Assembly (NCBI RefSeq): GCF_022758235.1
Contig: NZ_JALEBG010000001.1
Span: 1,736,001 to 1,800,000 of the forward strand
Source of the DNA: Pontibacter liquoris
GTDB lineage: Bacteria; Bacteroidota; Bacteroidia; Cytophagales; Hymenobacteraceae
Direction: 5' to 3'
DNA length: 64,000 nt
The notes below the pieces were generated by a model that saw nothing but the letters and a program-made list of their open reading frames with translations, was not told the origin of the DNA and searched no databases. This document shows, piece by piece, positions 51,801 through 64,000 of this stretch. The position numbers were made by a program, and so were the translations under genes. The stretch's first letter is position 1. Each line of letters opens with the position of its first letter.

Positions 51801-54800
51801 CGCCCGGCACGCGTGCTGATTTGCTTGTAGGCTACCAGGAGCTTTTCTTTAACCGCAAGTAACGCGTCGCTTCTATATCGGCCTGCTGCCGATAATTATA
51901 CTTGCCTGGGAGGAATACGCCGGGCACCTGGTTCATTTTTAACTTTAATGATGCGTTTATGCAGCTTGCCTTTAATGCCAAGTATAGCATCCTGCTGGGA
52001 ATAAGTCTTTTGGGGATTGCCGCCTTTTCGTGCAAAACTACCGGCAACACGCAACCCATATCCGAAGTAACTACCCGCCGGGGCAGTATTGGGCAGACAG
52101 ATGACGCCAGCCAGGCAGCCAGGCAACTTATTGCACCGGGTGCAACGCCGCAACTAGTTTCCCGGCAGTTCGGCTTTACCGAAGGCCCCACTGCCGATAA
52201 ACAAGGCAACGTGTTTTTCACGGATCAGCCAAACAATAAAATCTGGAAGTATGGCACTGATGGCAAACTGTCTGTTTTCCTGGACAAGGCAGGCCGGGCT
52301 AATGGCTTATACTTCGACAACAAAGGTAACCTGCTAGCCTGTGCTGATGAACAGAATCAACTGTGGGCTATCTCGCCGGAAGGCAAGGTTACGGTGCTGG
52401 TAACTGATTACCTGGGCCAGCACCTGAACGGGCCCAACGATGTATGGGCAGCTCCCGGCGGTGGCATTTATTTTACCGACCCCTATTACCAGCGGGACTA
52501 CTGGAAGCGGCAGGCTCCCGAAATAGAAGGAGAGAAGGTGTACTTTCTGGCAAGCCCGCAGAGTAAGCCCGTGGTGGCAGCCGCCGACCTAGTAAAGCCC
52601 AACGGGCTGGTAGGCACGCCTGACGGTCGTTACCTGTATATCGCTGATATCGGAGACAATAAAACCTACAGGTATACGATTGCGGCAGACGGTACATTAA
52701 CCGGGCGGCAGCTGTTTGTGGCGCAGGGCTCTGATGGCATGACGATCGATAGTCAGGGAAATATTTACCTGGCCGGAAACGGCATCACCGTGTATGATCC
52801 GGCTGGCACGCAGCTCACGCATATTCCTATCCAAGCCAACTGGACAGCAAACCTTTGCTTTGGCGGCCAAGATCGGAAAACACTGTTCATCACCGCTTCA
52901 GAAGCTATTTATACTTTGCAGATGAACGTGCAGGGGGTGCAGTAAAGGTATCCGGAGAAGCGTATAAAACAGGAAAGGCAGGTATATGTACCTGCCTTTC
53001 CTGTTTTATACTTTAACTGGCGCTGCCTTACACGTTGAAACGGAAGTGCATGATGTCGCCGTCTTTTACCACGTAGTCTTTGCCTTCTACGGCCATTTTA
53101 CCGGCTTCTTTTATCTTGGCTTCGGTGCCATATTGCTGGTAATCTTCCAGCTTAATTACCTCGGCGCGGATAAAGCCTTTCTCGAAATCAGAGTGGATCA
53201 CACCGGCGGCGGCAGGCGCTTTCCAACCTTTTTCAATCGTCCAGGCGCGTACTTCTTTCACGCCGGCGGTAAAGTAGGTGATCAGGTTGAGGAGCTCGTA
53301 AGAGGCGCGGATCAGCTTATTCAGTCCGGATTCTTTCAGGCCATATTCTGCCAAAAACATCTCCTTTTCCTCCGGATCGGTAAGCTCCGCGATCTGTGCT
53401 TCGATCGAGGCCGAGATCAGCACCACCTGCGCATTTTCGTTCTTTACATGGTCTGCCAGCGTTTTGGAGAACTGGTTACCTTCTATCATGGAGTTTTCGT
53501 CCACGTTAGCTGCGTAAATCACCGGTTTGGCTGTCAGCAATTTCAGGTCTTCCACTGCTTCCAGGTCGTCCTCGTTCACGTCCAGGCTGCGGGCATTCAG
53601 ACCGGCTTCCAGGTGCGCTTTATACTTCTCCAGGCTCGCCTGTTCTTTCTTTGCTTTTGCATCGCCGGCTTTTGCGGAGCGCAGCACTTTCTGCAATTTC
53701 TTATCGATCGACTCCAGGTCTTTCAGCTGCAGCTCGGTATCGATGATCTCTTTATCAGCAATGGGGTTTACTTTGCCATCTACGTGCACAATGTTCTCAT
53801 CTTCAAAGCAGCGCACCACGTGAATGATGGCATCCACCTCGCGGATGTTCGCCAGGAACTTATTGCCCAGGCCCTCGCCTTTGCTGGCGCCTTTTACCAG
53901 GCCGGCAATATCTACGAACTCGATCACAGTGGGCAGCACACGCTCCGGGTGCACCAGTTCTTCTAGTATCGTCAGGCGCTCGTCGGGTACGGTAATTACC
54001 CCCACGTTGGGCTCGATGGTACAGAAAGGGTAGTTGGCAGACTCTGCCTTGGCGTTAGAAATAGCGTTAAATAAAGTAGACTTACCTACGTTTGGCAGTC
54101 CTACGATGCCGCATCTTAATCCCATGTATACTTCTTATTAATTTCAGGGGGCAAAGATACGGTTTTTTGTGGATAGGTTTATAGTTGGTTTTGAAAGTGT
54201 TGTTTTGAAGATGGGGGAAGTTCTGGAGTTCACTAGCTGTCATTTCGAGCCCAGGCGAGAAATCTGTCTGCTTTTTAGTGGTGTTGCTATTTTATCAACT
54301 AAGCTATACTTGGTAGCTATCATTCTACTGGTAAGATATTTCGGCTATACTTGCTAGCTGGCTTTCTTCCTCAGTCTTATACTTGTCCTGTTTCATTTTA
54401 TACTTTGGAGCGCTCTAAGTCCGCGAGGGCTCGTCCTCGGGCATCGCGCTGCTTTCGTTTCCTGCCCTCGTACCTCGGGCTGCCTCACTGAAGCTCGTCA
54501 CCGGAAACTCTCGAGGCGCTCAACCCAAGGACTGGGATCAATTCAATAGCTTAGGCTTATACTTCAGCTAAAATAATAGGAAAGAAATCGGCTGTATTTT
54601 ACAATGCAACTTGAACCAAGTCCCCCTTTGAAGGGGGTAGGAAGATGATAGGTAACTACAAAGCTATACCTGATCTATGGTAATAGCAGGACTTAACCAC
54701 TTTTTCAGAAGACACTACTACGTGGCAGCTTTACCTAATACGATTGTAAAAACAAACAGCGCCTGCAGTTAATGCTGCAGGCGCTGTTTTATAAGTATAA

Positions 54801-57800
54801 AGGAGGGGAGAAGGTTACTCCCACTTCAGTTCTTCATCAAAGGAGGCTTCTGTTTCGGCGGTGGCTTCTACTTCTACTTCCACTTCTGCTTCAGCTATCG
54901 GGGCTTCCAGTGCAGCCAAGGCTTCTTCTGTCAAAAGCTCGGATTTAACGTGGTCGATGGTTCCCTGCAACGCATCCATAAACTTGGCAAAATCTTCTTT
55001 GTAAAGAAAGATCTTGTGCTTCTCATATGAGAACGTCTCGTCGTTGAACTTGCGCTTGCTCTCCGTAATGGTCACATAGAAGTCGTTAGAACGAGTTGAC
55101 TTCACATCAAAGAAATACGTTCTCTTCCCGGCTCTTACCCTTTGGGAATAAATTTCTGCTTTTTCGTTGTTCTCTTCCACCGTTATTAGACGTTAAATTC
55201 AACTTTGTGAACCTAAAAGTAACATATACCTATGATATATAAAAATTTTTGAATTTAAAATTTAAGTAAATATTTTCCGATATATTTGCAACGGACCAAA
55301 ATAGTAAATCATGAATTTATGTTCACTTTTACTAGTACTCGTTCTCTCGTTCTTGTCGGGTAACACCACTACAAATTACACGGCCAAAGGCAAAGCCTCC
55401 TATTATGCCGACCGCATGCATGGCCAGCGCACAGCTAGCGGCGCCCGCTACGACAAAACAAAATTAACAGCCGCGCATGCCTCGCTTCCTTATAACACAA
55501 AGGTGCTGGTAACCAACCTGGCCAATGGCAAAACCGTGGTGGTAACCATTAACGACCGCATGGCGCGCAATCGCCACAACATCATCGACCTGTCGAAGGC
55601 AGCAGCCAAAGAGCTCGACATTATCCGCGCAGGGTATGGATCAGTAAGTATAACCCTGGTGGATAATGCCACCCCGGAGCAACAAGACACGCCTGCAGCC
55701 GTTTCAGAGTAGCAGTACCTGCCAAACGAACTTCCTGCCATGAAAACGCCGCTGACACTTGCCGACATACAGAAATTCGGGAACATGGAGTTTCTGGCGC
55801 GGCAGCTCGTAGAAGGCTTTATCACCGGGCTTCACCAATCACCCTACCATGGTTTTTCGGTGGAGTTTTCGGAACACCGCCTGTACAACAGTGGAGAGAG
55901 CACCCGCCATATCGATTGGAAAGTATACGCCCGCACCGACAAGCTTTTTGTGAAGCGCTTCGAGGAAGAGACCAACCTGCGTTGCCACCTGCTGCTCGAT
56001 GTGTCGCCCTCGATGTATTATCCCACCGAAACGAACGGCAAAATTACCTTCAGTGCTTTGTGTGCTGCCGCACTGGCAACTCTGCTGCGCAAGCAACGCG
56101 ATGCAGTTGGGCTGGTCACGTTCTCGGATAAAGTAGAGTTGCAGACGCCCGTTCGCTCCACAGCCTCGCATTTGCATACCTTGTTGCTCTTGCTGCAAAA
56201 GCAACTGGACCAGAAGCCCACCGCCCAAGGCACCAACGTGGCTGATGTGGTACACCTAATCGCCCAACAAATTCCAAAGCGCTCGCTGGTCGTGATTTTC
56301 AGCGACATGCTTAGCCGCTACGACGACAGCGATGCCGTATTTACAGCCCTCCAACACCTCCGGCATCAGAACCATGAGGTGCTCATTTTTCATGTGATGG
56401 ACCGCCGGACAGAGGAGGAATTTGATTTTGCCGAGCGCCCGTACGTGTTTGTGGATGTGGAGACAGGGCAGGAGCTAAAGCTGCAACCCTCGCAGGTACG
56501 CGATCACTACAAAGCGGCCGTAGAAAGCTACAAGCGTGAGCTGGCCCTAAAGTGCGGCCAGTATAAAATAGATTTTGTGCCTGTAGATATCAGCGAGCCA
56601 TTCGACAAGGTGCTGTACAGTTACCTGGTAAAGCGGGCGAAAGTACGGTAAGTATAAGTTGCTTTCTAGTTTAATAATCTCTTCGTCCTGCTTCTTTTGT
56701 TTAAGCGGAAGCCTATCTGTTACTGAAGGCTGTAGCAAACAATAGCTTTTTACCGGAACGTATAACTTACCAATTCCTGCCTCTTCATTATTTTATCTGA
56801 ATCAGTATAGTATGTATCTGATCGGATGAGTCCCATCCCTGGTGCCACATAATCATCCTGTTTCATGCTAAACACCGAAATGTTTGTGTGATACGTGCGC
56901 TGATTATCTATTTTGAAAAGGTAACTATCGAACGTTCCGGCAGCAGTGGCTACTGTGTTCAGCTTGTTCGTTCTTGTGGTAAGTACCCACAGGTCGTATT
57001 GGGGATATTTATACATGTAGCCAATACCACCGTAATCGGGGCCCTGGTAAATCAGGACGGGCTGTTTACCGGCTGTGTTGTAATATACATAACCCTCCGC
57101 GCTGTTCTGAACAATGCTACCGTTATTCAGAATGTACCACGTACTCTTCTGTATAATGGTATCTTTCAGAACAGATCTTATAAACGAGCTAGTAGACAAA
57201 GGACTGCCGCTGGTATCATACGCCGTTACCTGGTACACCCATTTGTTTCCGACTTGTAGCGGGACAACTTCCTCAATTGGTACAGGCATCGTTTCAGTAT
57301 CATTATCGCAGGAGGTGAATAAAAACTGAACTAACAAAATAGCTAAGACTGCATTAAATCTTATGTTCATGCGCGCTCTTTTAAGATTCTGTATAGGAGA
57401 GTAGTTTAGAAGTGAAAGCGTTGCAAGTGCCTCTTAATTTCTGATAATTATCCTCAGGCTGTACCTGTTTTCTCCCTTACTTATCTGCAAGCCCTTTGAC
57501 TAAGTGCTGTGTTGCAGGTAAGCAAGCCTAGCTATAATCCTGCAGCCGGATTATCTTCCCATCTCTGAACGTAAAAACAGACCTTCCTTCCAGCTCCAGT
57601 TTATCGCCTGCTTTAATTCCGTTTGGCAGATCGTGGGCAAGTATAGCAGTATAAGCGATCAATGCTTCGGCACTGTCATCTTTTATCGTTAGCTGCGTGA
57701 TCTTTTGCTCGCGTGTGGTAAAATACCGCGTGGCTTCTTCGGCCTGCTGTTTAAAGTTGGCTATGCCTTTTATACTTAGCGTTACTTCTCCGTTCGAGAT

Positions 57801-60800
57801 GTTCTCAAATGCAATTTCCGGGTGCAGCAGCGCCATCATGCCTGCCACATCAAAGCTGTTGTAAGCGTTAATGTAGTTCTCTATACTTGTTTGAATCGCA
57901 GTTTTGTGCATGAGCTACAGTTGTATACTTAGTGAGGCAATGGGGTTCTATTTTTATCTAATGAAGACAAAACAGGGAAGCCGTTTTATTATCAGTCTAA
58001 GCTTTTGATTCTGTTAACAGCCTGGGCACTTAACCTTTAATGTAGCTATGCAGGGTTGAAACCTTTTAGGGAATAAGCTACCCCATAATGCCAGGCGTTA
58101 AGGGTTTTATAGTATTGTAGTTTCCCTGTTCTTCCACAAAAACAGATCAGCAAGATAAGCTATCGTTATGCCGAGCAAGTAGCGAAGCAGATCGACCCAT
58201 AAGAAACCTTTTCCCAAAACCAGTGCACCCAGGGTAGTATGTCTAATTTCATTGATCCAATCAACCTGGTAAAGCTGACTAAATTCTATCACGTAACTGA
58301 AGAGCAAACTAGCGCCAAAAGCCCAGGGCAAACTTTTGGTTGTAAATATGCAGCGGAAACCAAAGTATACCATGGCAGCCCAGAGCATGTCACCACTATT
58401 GTCTGCCACAAAAAATGGTAACTGATCAGAGAACTTTCTGGAGCAAAGGCCCAGGATGATGATGACAACTACCGTAATCGCATACTTGATTTTGGACCAG
58501 GTCACCATAGGTATGAAGAAGCACAGGTAAATGTTTTGCCCATCAGCAAGCGGCTTTGTATCAGTTTACCAATGTACTGAAGTTCACCCAAAACAAAGCG
58601 GTGAAGCTTTATGTCAAGCCGCGTTATTATTCGGCAGTTGGGCGTTTTAAAGTATGGCCAGTGGCTGATTAGTTTGCAAGCCATTCCGCTTTTTCAATCT
58701 GGTAGATATAATTTAACTTCGGGGATTCGCCAAAATAAGCCACTTCCTGTTCGCCAACTTTCCGGGCACCTAACCGTCCGATAGCTATTTGAGAGCGCAC
58801 GTTGGTTGCTCCGATATGAAAGCTCACCTGGGAAACGAACTGGAAAAGGTAATCCAACAGCAGTACTTTAACAGCATGGTTGACGCCTTTGCCCCAATAC
58901 TCGGTACCATAAAAAGTATACCCGATCAGTATACTATTGTCCTGGGCATTGTAATCATACATGCGGGTACTCCCCGCAACTTTACCAGTGGCCTTCTCAA
59001 TAACTTTATAAGCCCCTTTGCTCTGCATGGCGCCGTCGAAAAAGGTTTGAAAAACATCTTTCTTCCAACGATCTTTGTTTGGATGCTGCTCCCAGATCTT
59101 CGGGTTTGCTGCCACCGCGTACAGTTCTTCAAAATCACTTTCCTGTAAGGGAAGTAGTATTACCTGGTCATTCTCTAATAGCGGTTGCATATCAAATTTC
59201 ATAGTAGGGTTCTTTGAGTTTTAAGCTAGGGAAAAGTTGCGCAAGTTTGACTTGATACTAGAATTTTAGAATTAAGGTATAGGCATTAAGTATGGTTACA
59301 CTTAGATATTAAACTTTGCAGTAATACAGCTACTTTAAAGGCGTCAGCCAAGCTTAAGCCTGTGCTTTGTTACCTGCACGTATTTCTTTTGTTACTCCTA
59401 AAACCATACTACTCTGGGATGTAAAGTGAAGGCTTACTCTATCCCCAATTTCAAATTTGTTATACTCTTCTTCTTCTACATGTATCCTTTGACTGTCTAT
59501 AATTAAAAAGTATTCGACAAGTTTGGGTTGTGAGTTAGAGTCAGCGGCTGGATTACCATGCCACCCCCAGTTAGTATTTGTATGTTTATCGGTTATTTGT
59601 CCTGAGTGTATTTTTTTTGTATCACTTTTTAAGTCCTTCAGATAGTCCCTAACAGCAAGGTATAAAAATGCTGCATAAACAGATACTACAAATAAGAGCA
59701 AAAGAGTTATTGCTGCACCTTTTTCTATAGGCAGAGTGTCATTCTTTTGTATGAAGATGGTGAAGGCTGCGGCCACTATTGCCAAAATGATTCCGATAGC
59801 TATATAGCTTACTACAACTTGTTTTATTTCGAGCTTTACTTTGCTCTTATCACCGCTATTTAACTGTTCTACATTCCTCATTTTTATGGCAGGTAACCAC
59901 CTGACTAGCATAAACATCCGCTTACCAGCCGTACACTTCATCCTCAATATAGAAAGAAATCCCTACTTTGGCATGTTGTCCAGCGACTGCCAGAGGTATT
60001 TGCTGGCGATGGTGCGGTACGGACGCCAATTCTCGGCCAGTTGCTGCATCTTCTGGCGCAGGGCTTTGCCGGTTTCTTCAAGGTCATAGTGCTTTTTCAT
60101 CGCATTCTGAATGCCCAGGTCATCTACCGGAAAAACATCAGGCCGTTCAAGGGCAAACATCAGCAGCATTTCTACCGTCCAGCGGCCCACGCCTTTTATC
60201 TGTGTCAGGTGGTTAATGAGGGCTTCGTCTTCCAGGGCATCGATGGTGGCGTGCTCCAGGTTGCCGGCTGCGGCAAAAGCGGCCACATTGCGCACGTAGC
60301 CAATTTTCTGCCCCGACAGTCCGGCGCTGCGCAATATCTCATCCGGGGTTTGCTGCACCAAATGCGGGTGCGGGTAGTTGTCTGGAAACAGCGCTGTGAA
60401 CCTTTTGAAAATGGTAGCCGCTGCCTTCGTGCTCAGTTGCTGCGACACAATAGAACCCAGCAGTTTAAAGTATAGATCCTCCGACCGGGATGATTTGAGT
60501 GGACGGCCGCCGGCAATAATTCCCGCTATAACAGGATCTTTGGCCAGGACGGCCATTACGTCAGATGAAGGATAATCAGGAAAATAATTCATAGTTACGG
60601 GGTTTGTAAAAGCGCTCTGTAATAAAGCAGGAAACTGCTGCCTGTACGGATTCGGTATAAGCAGCAGTTTACGCTTTAGTATGCAAGTTAAAAAGCAACA
60701 GGAACTTACGCCGGCACCTGCGCCTCGTTCAGGGCGTTGAGAACCTGGAGCAGGTGTTCCTGCATTTCGTCGGTTACGTCCAGGTGGGTTACAAAGCGTA

Positions 60801-63800
60801 CCATTTGCGGGCCGAAGCTGGCGGCAAGTATGTTTTGGGCAGCCAGTGCTTTGATAAAGGCAGCGTCCGTATACTTGTCGTTTAGCTTGAAGATAACGAT
60901 ATTGGTTTCTACGGGTAGCACCTGCGCCACATAGTTGGCCTGCAGCAGCACGGCTTCCAGCGCCTTGGCTTTGCGGTGGTCTTCCTGCAGGCGCGCAATG
61001 TTGTGGTCGAGGGCGTACAGGCCAGCAGCGGCAAGTATACCGGCCTGGCGCATGCCCCCACCCAAAACCTTGCGGATCCGGCGGCTCTTTTTGATGAACT
61101 CCTTGCTGCCCAGCAGCACTGAACCTACCGGCGCACCCAATCCTTTGGATAAACACACCGAGATGCTGTCGAAGTACTTGCCGTAGTCCTGTGCCTCGTC
61201 GCCGGAGGCCACCAGCGCGTTGAATACGCGGGCGCCATCCAGGTGCAGGGCCAGTTCGTGGCGCTTGCATACTTCCGAAATGGCACCGATCTCATCCAAA
61301 GTATAAAAGGCGCCGCCACCTTTGTTGCAGGTGTTCTCCAGCGAAACCAATTTCGTTTCAGGGAAATGGATGTTGTCCAGCGGGCGAATATGCGCTTCTA
61401 CCTGCTCAGGCGTCATTTTGCCACGCTCGCCGTGCACCAGCGCCACCGAAGCCAGCGAGTTAAAAGCAATGCCGCCGCCTTCGTACTGGTAAATATGGGA
61501 GGTAACGTCGCATATCACCTCGGTTAGCGGGGCTGTATGGGCTTTAATGGCGATCTGGTTGGTCATGGTGCCGGAAGGGCAGAAGAGGCCGGCCTCGAGG
61601 CCAAACATCGCGGCTGCCTTCACTTCCAGGGCATTTATGGTTGGGTCTTCCCCATATACATCGTCCCCTACAGGCGCGGCTACCATGGCCTGCAGCATGG
61701 CCTGCGACGGTTTTGTAACGGTGTCGGAACGGAGATCAGTTAGTTGAGTCATGAATTTGCTTTTAGAAATACTTTACTTTGTAAAAATAATAACTTACTT
61801 TTGCCCTTCAAATTTAATCTTTGCAACGATGGGAGTTACTAGACTTAAAAGAAAAGACCGTAAGAATAAGGCAAGAGCAAACAACAGAGTAGCTAGAATT
61901 AAGCAGTTGTTGTTAACACCAGTTATCAAGAATGTGGACATGGACGAGTTAAGAGCTCAGTTCGGTGAAGCTCCAAAAAACAAAGTAGCAGCTACTGAAG
62001 CTCCGGCCGAGCAAAAAGAAGAAGCTTCTGCTGAGTAATCCTTATTCGGGTATGTAAGCCCATCTGCCTGCCGCTGTTGTTTCAGCACACGGCGGCGGCT
62101 TACCAGATAAGACTTCAGGGTGTGTTTGCCACGGCAGGCACACTTTTTTTATGCCCGTTTGCCCAGCTCTATTACCTGCAGGTCGCGCACCTGCCCGCTT
62201 TCGATCGAGAACCGCACCATGGTCCGGATCTTGTGAAAGCCATGTTTGCCGGACGCACCGGGGTTTATGTGTAGCAGGCCAGGCAGCTTTTTATCGGGCA
62301 TGATCTTGAGTATATGCGAGTGTCCGGTGATATATAATTGCGGCGGATTCGCCTGGATCATCTCGCGTACATCGGGGTGATACTTGCCCGGGTACCCGCC
62401 AATATGCGTCATCAGTACATCAAGGTCATTGGCTTCAAACCGCAGCACTTTCGGGTACACCTGCCGGATGTCCTTGCCGTCGATGTTGCCATACACACCG
62501 CGCAAAGGGGCTACTTGCTTTAACTGCTCTGCTACGTCCATACTTCCGAAATCGCCAGCATGCCAGATCTCGTCGCGGTCGGCCAGGAGCCGTAGGATCT
62601 GATCGTCTACGTAGGAGTGGGTATCGGAGAGAAGGCCTATTTTCATTTGATCGGTTTTATACTTGGATTTACTGGTGATGGTGAAGGGAGGTTTTCCTTC
62701 CGAGTTAAAGGGTAAGCTTACTTTTTAGTTTAGAAGTTTTTTATACTTTATTCTCTGTCATCCCCTAGCTATTTTTCAGCTTAAATTATCTAGCGGTATT
62801 TAGTTGTTACAGTTTGATCTTGAGTAAGATATTCCGGCTATACTATGCAGCTTTAGTTTGATGCTCAGTTTAAACTTTGGCTATACTTGGTAGCAGCATT
62901 CTCTTCCGCTTTATACTTCTGGCTATACTCACTAGCTTAAGTTTAATGCTCAGTTTTATACTTACCTTGTTTCATCTCATACTTTGGAGCGCTCCAAGCC
63001 CGCGGGGGCTCGTCCTTGGGCATCGCGCTGTGGCGTGAAGCTGCTCCTCGCTTCGCTGCGGGCTGCCCTTCGGGCACCGCAACACACCAAGGCGCTCAAC
63101 CCAAGGACTGGGATCTATTCGATAGCGACTGCTTTTGCTTATGGGTACTCCAGTAGGGACAGGTCGCGACCTGTCCGCGCGATGGCATCTGCTATGTAAG
63201 CAGAGTATAAGTATGAATCTCCTCTCTTTGCTTCCTTCATTTTGTCATCCTGAAAGGATCTTGGTGGAAGGGAGATGAAGGTTTCGCTAAGCAGGTGTTC
63301 TGCTGCTCCTACATCAGCCCAAAGTCCCCCTTTGAAGAGGGTAGGGGGATGGTTTCTTTATCCAAAGCTGCTTTTACTTCAGCTTAGGTATACTTCTGTT
63401 GTTGTATTCTCCCCAGCAAAAACCATAAGCAAACTGTCATTTCGAACAACGTGAGAAATCTGCTACAGACACATGAAGTGTTTTAAACAGATCTCTCCTT
63501 GCGCCGAGATGACAGCAGAGCGTGTGTGACGCTTTTTGCAACTGCTCAGAACATACATCGCTTATACTTCACCAAGCAGCAACAACAAACTCCCCTCCTT
63601 AAACAAAGAGGGGCCAGGGGCAGTTGGAACCGGAACTGTAAACTTATACTTAAGAAATAACCTCCTGCTAAACTCCCCAGGTTTCCGGGGATTGCCGCCA
63701 CTGCGCCAGCGTTTCCATAGCCGACTCCGGGATGTAACCGTTGGCTAAGGCCGCTTCGGTCAGCGCATTGTAATCGCTCAGGCAGTGCAGCGCAATACCG

Positions 63801-64000
63801 GCTTTTCTGAAATTTTCTTCGGCCAGGGCAAATCCATAGGTAAAGATCGCAGCCATTCCGACCACTTCGGCACCAGCTGCCTTTACGGCTTCGGCGGCTT
63901 TCAGCGAGCTTCCGCCTGTAGAGATCAGATCTTCTACCAGCACCACTTTCTGGCCTGCCAGCAGCTTGCCTTCTATCTGGTTGCCCATGCCGTGCTTCTT

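Overview
The window is chromosomal DNA of a Bacteroidota bacterium, most likely a Cytophagales member of the Hymenobacteraceae (Pontibacter-like). Evidence: DUF3276, DUF5103 (type IX secretion plug), DUF1080, Gfo/Idh/MocA and TIM-barrel families typical of that phylum; promoter -7 boxes of the form TAnnTTTG; no strong Shine-Dalgarno sequences; balanced base composition; and intergenic repeats of the kind common in this group. The genus is inferred from style, not from a search. No rRNA, tRNA, CRISPR array, prophage or transposase gene was seen. I support 53 protein genes, two of them cut by the window edges (pyrG on the left, pyrE on the right).

Layout. 1-7 kb, all minus strand: pyrG (partial), a large secreted zinc metalloprotease, dinB and an SDF-family symporter. 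7-10 kb, plus strand: a DJ-1/PfpI protein, cysM and a pirin. 10-13.4 kb, minus strand: a tandem pair of S4/pseudouridine synthases, of which the promoter-distal copy has lost the catalytic Asp, and a DUF1622 membrane protein. 13.6-19.5 kb: a secreted CocE-type hydrolase, an exported unknown protein and a second zinc metalloprotease.

19.7-32.2 kb, all plus strand, is the metabolic core: lipoprotein cytochrome c, GMC oxidoreductase, Tat-exported Gfo/Idh/MocA oxidoreductase, gluconate-dehydrogenase-type small subunit, cytosolic Gfo/Idh/MocA oxidoreductase, TIM-barrel isomerase/epimerase, a second cytochrome c, DUF1080 (3-keto-disaccharide hydrolase family) lipoprotein, sugar-type MFS carrier, exported TIM-barrel protein and, behind its own promoter-like box, a zinc alcohol dehydrogenase. 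This reads as envelope oxidation of a sugar or glycoside to a keto-sugar, electron delivery to cytochrome c, cleavage by DUF1080/TIM-barrel enzymes, uptake by the MFS carrier and finishing steps in the cytosol. The substrate is not visible.

32.9-41.9 kb: an NtrC-type regulator without DNA-binding domain, a transglutaminase-like protein, an unrecognised lipoprotein, an FRG-domain protein, a radical SAM protein, an epoxide-hydrolase-like enzyme, a small membrane protein and a P-loop kinase. 42-47.7 kb: a MacB/FtsX-type permease divergent from a sigma-54 response regulator and its histidine kinase; between them lie two TGTCC-N6-GGACA palindromes 22 bp apart, upstream of a near-consensus -24/-12 promoter facing the permease. 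48-64 kb: a degenerate metallo-beta-lactamase-fold protein, OsmC, a T9SS plug protein, an SMP-30-like lipoprotein, ychF, DUF3276, RlpA, DUF58, several small orphan genes, a DNA glycosylase, threonine aldolase, a small basic protein, a YfcE-type phosphoesterase and pyrE.

Four gene-free islands (32.2-32.9, 38.9-39.85, 54.1-54.8 and 62.6-63.7 kb) are mosaics of the same repeat modules. The largest module (171-175 bp, four copies) has an apical hairpin whose arms change together between copies, so selection or a mobility mechanism acts on structure. Two other intergenic regions (15.5-16.1 and 47.7-48.1 kb) carry different small inverted repeats. The heptamer AAGTATA/TATACTT is scattered in genes and spacers far more often than chance would predict. 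These repeats, the sigma-54 regulatory region, the two decayed enzyme paralogues and the keto-sugar cluster are the parts most worth following up.
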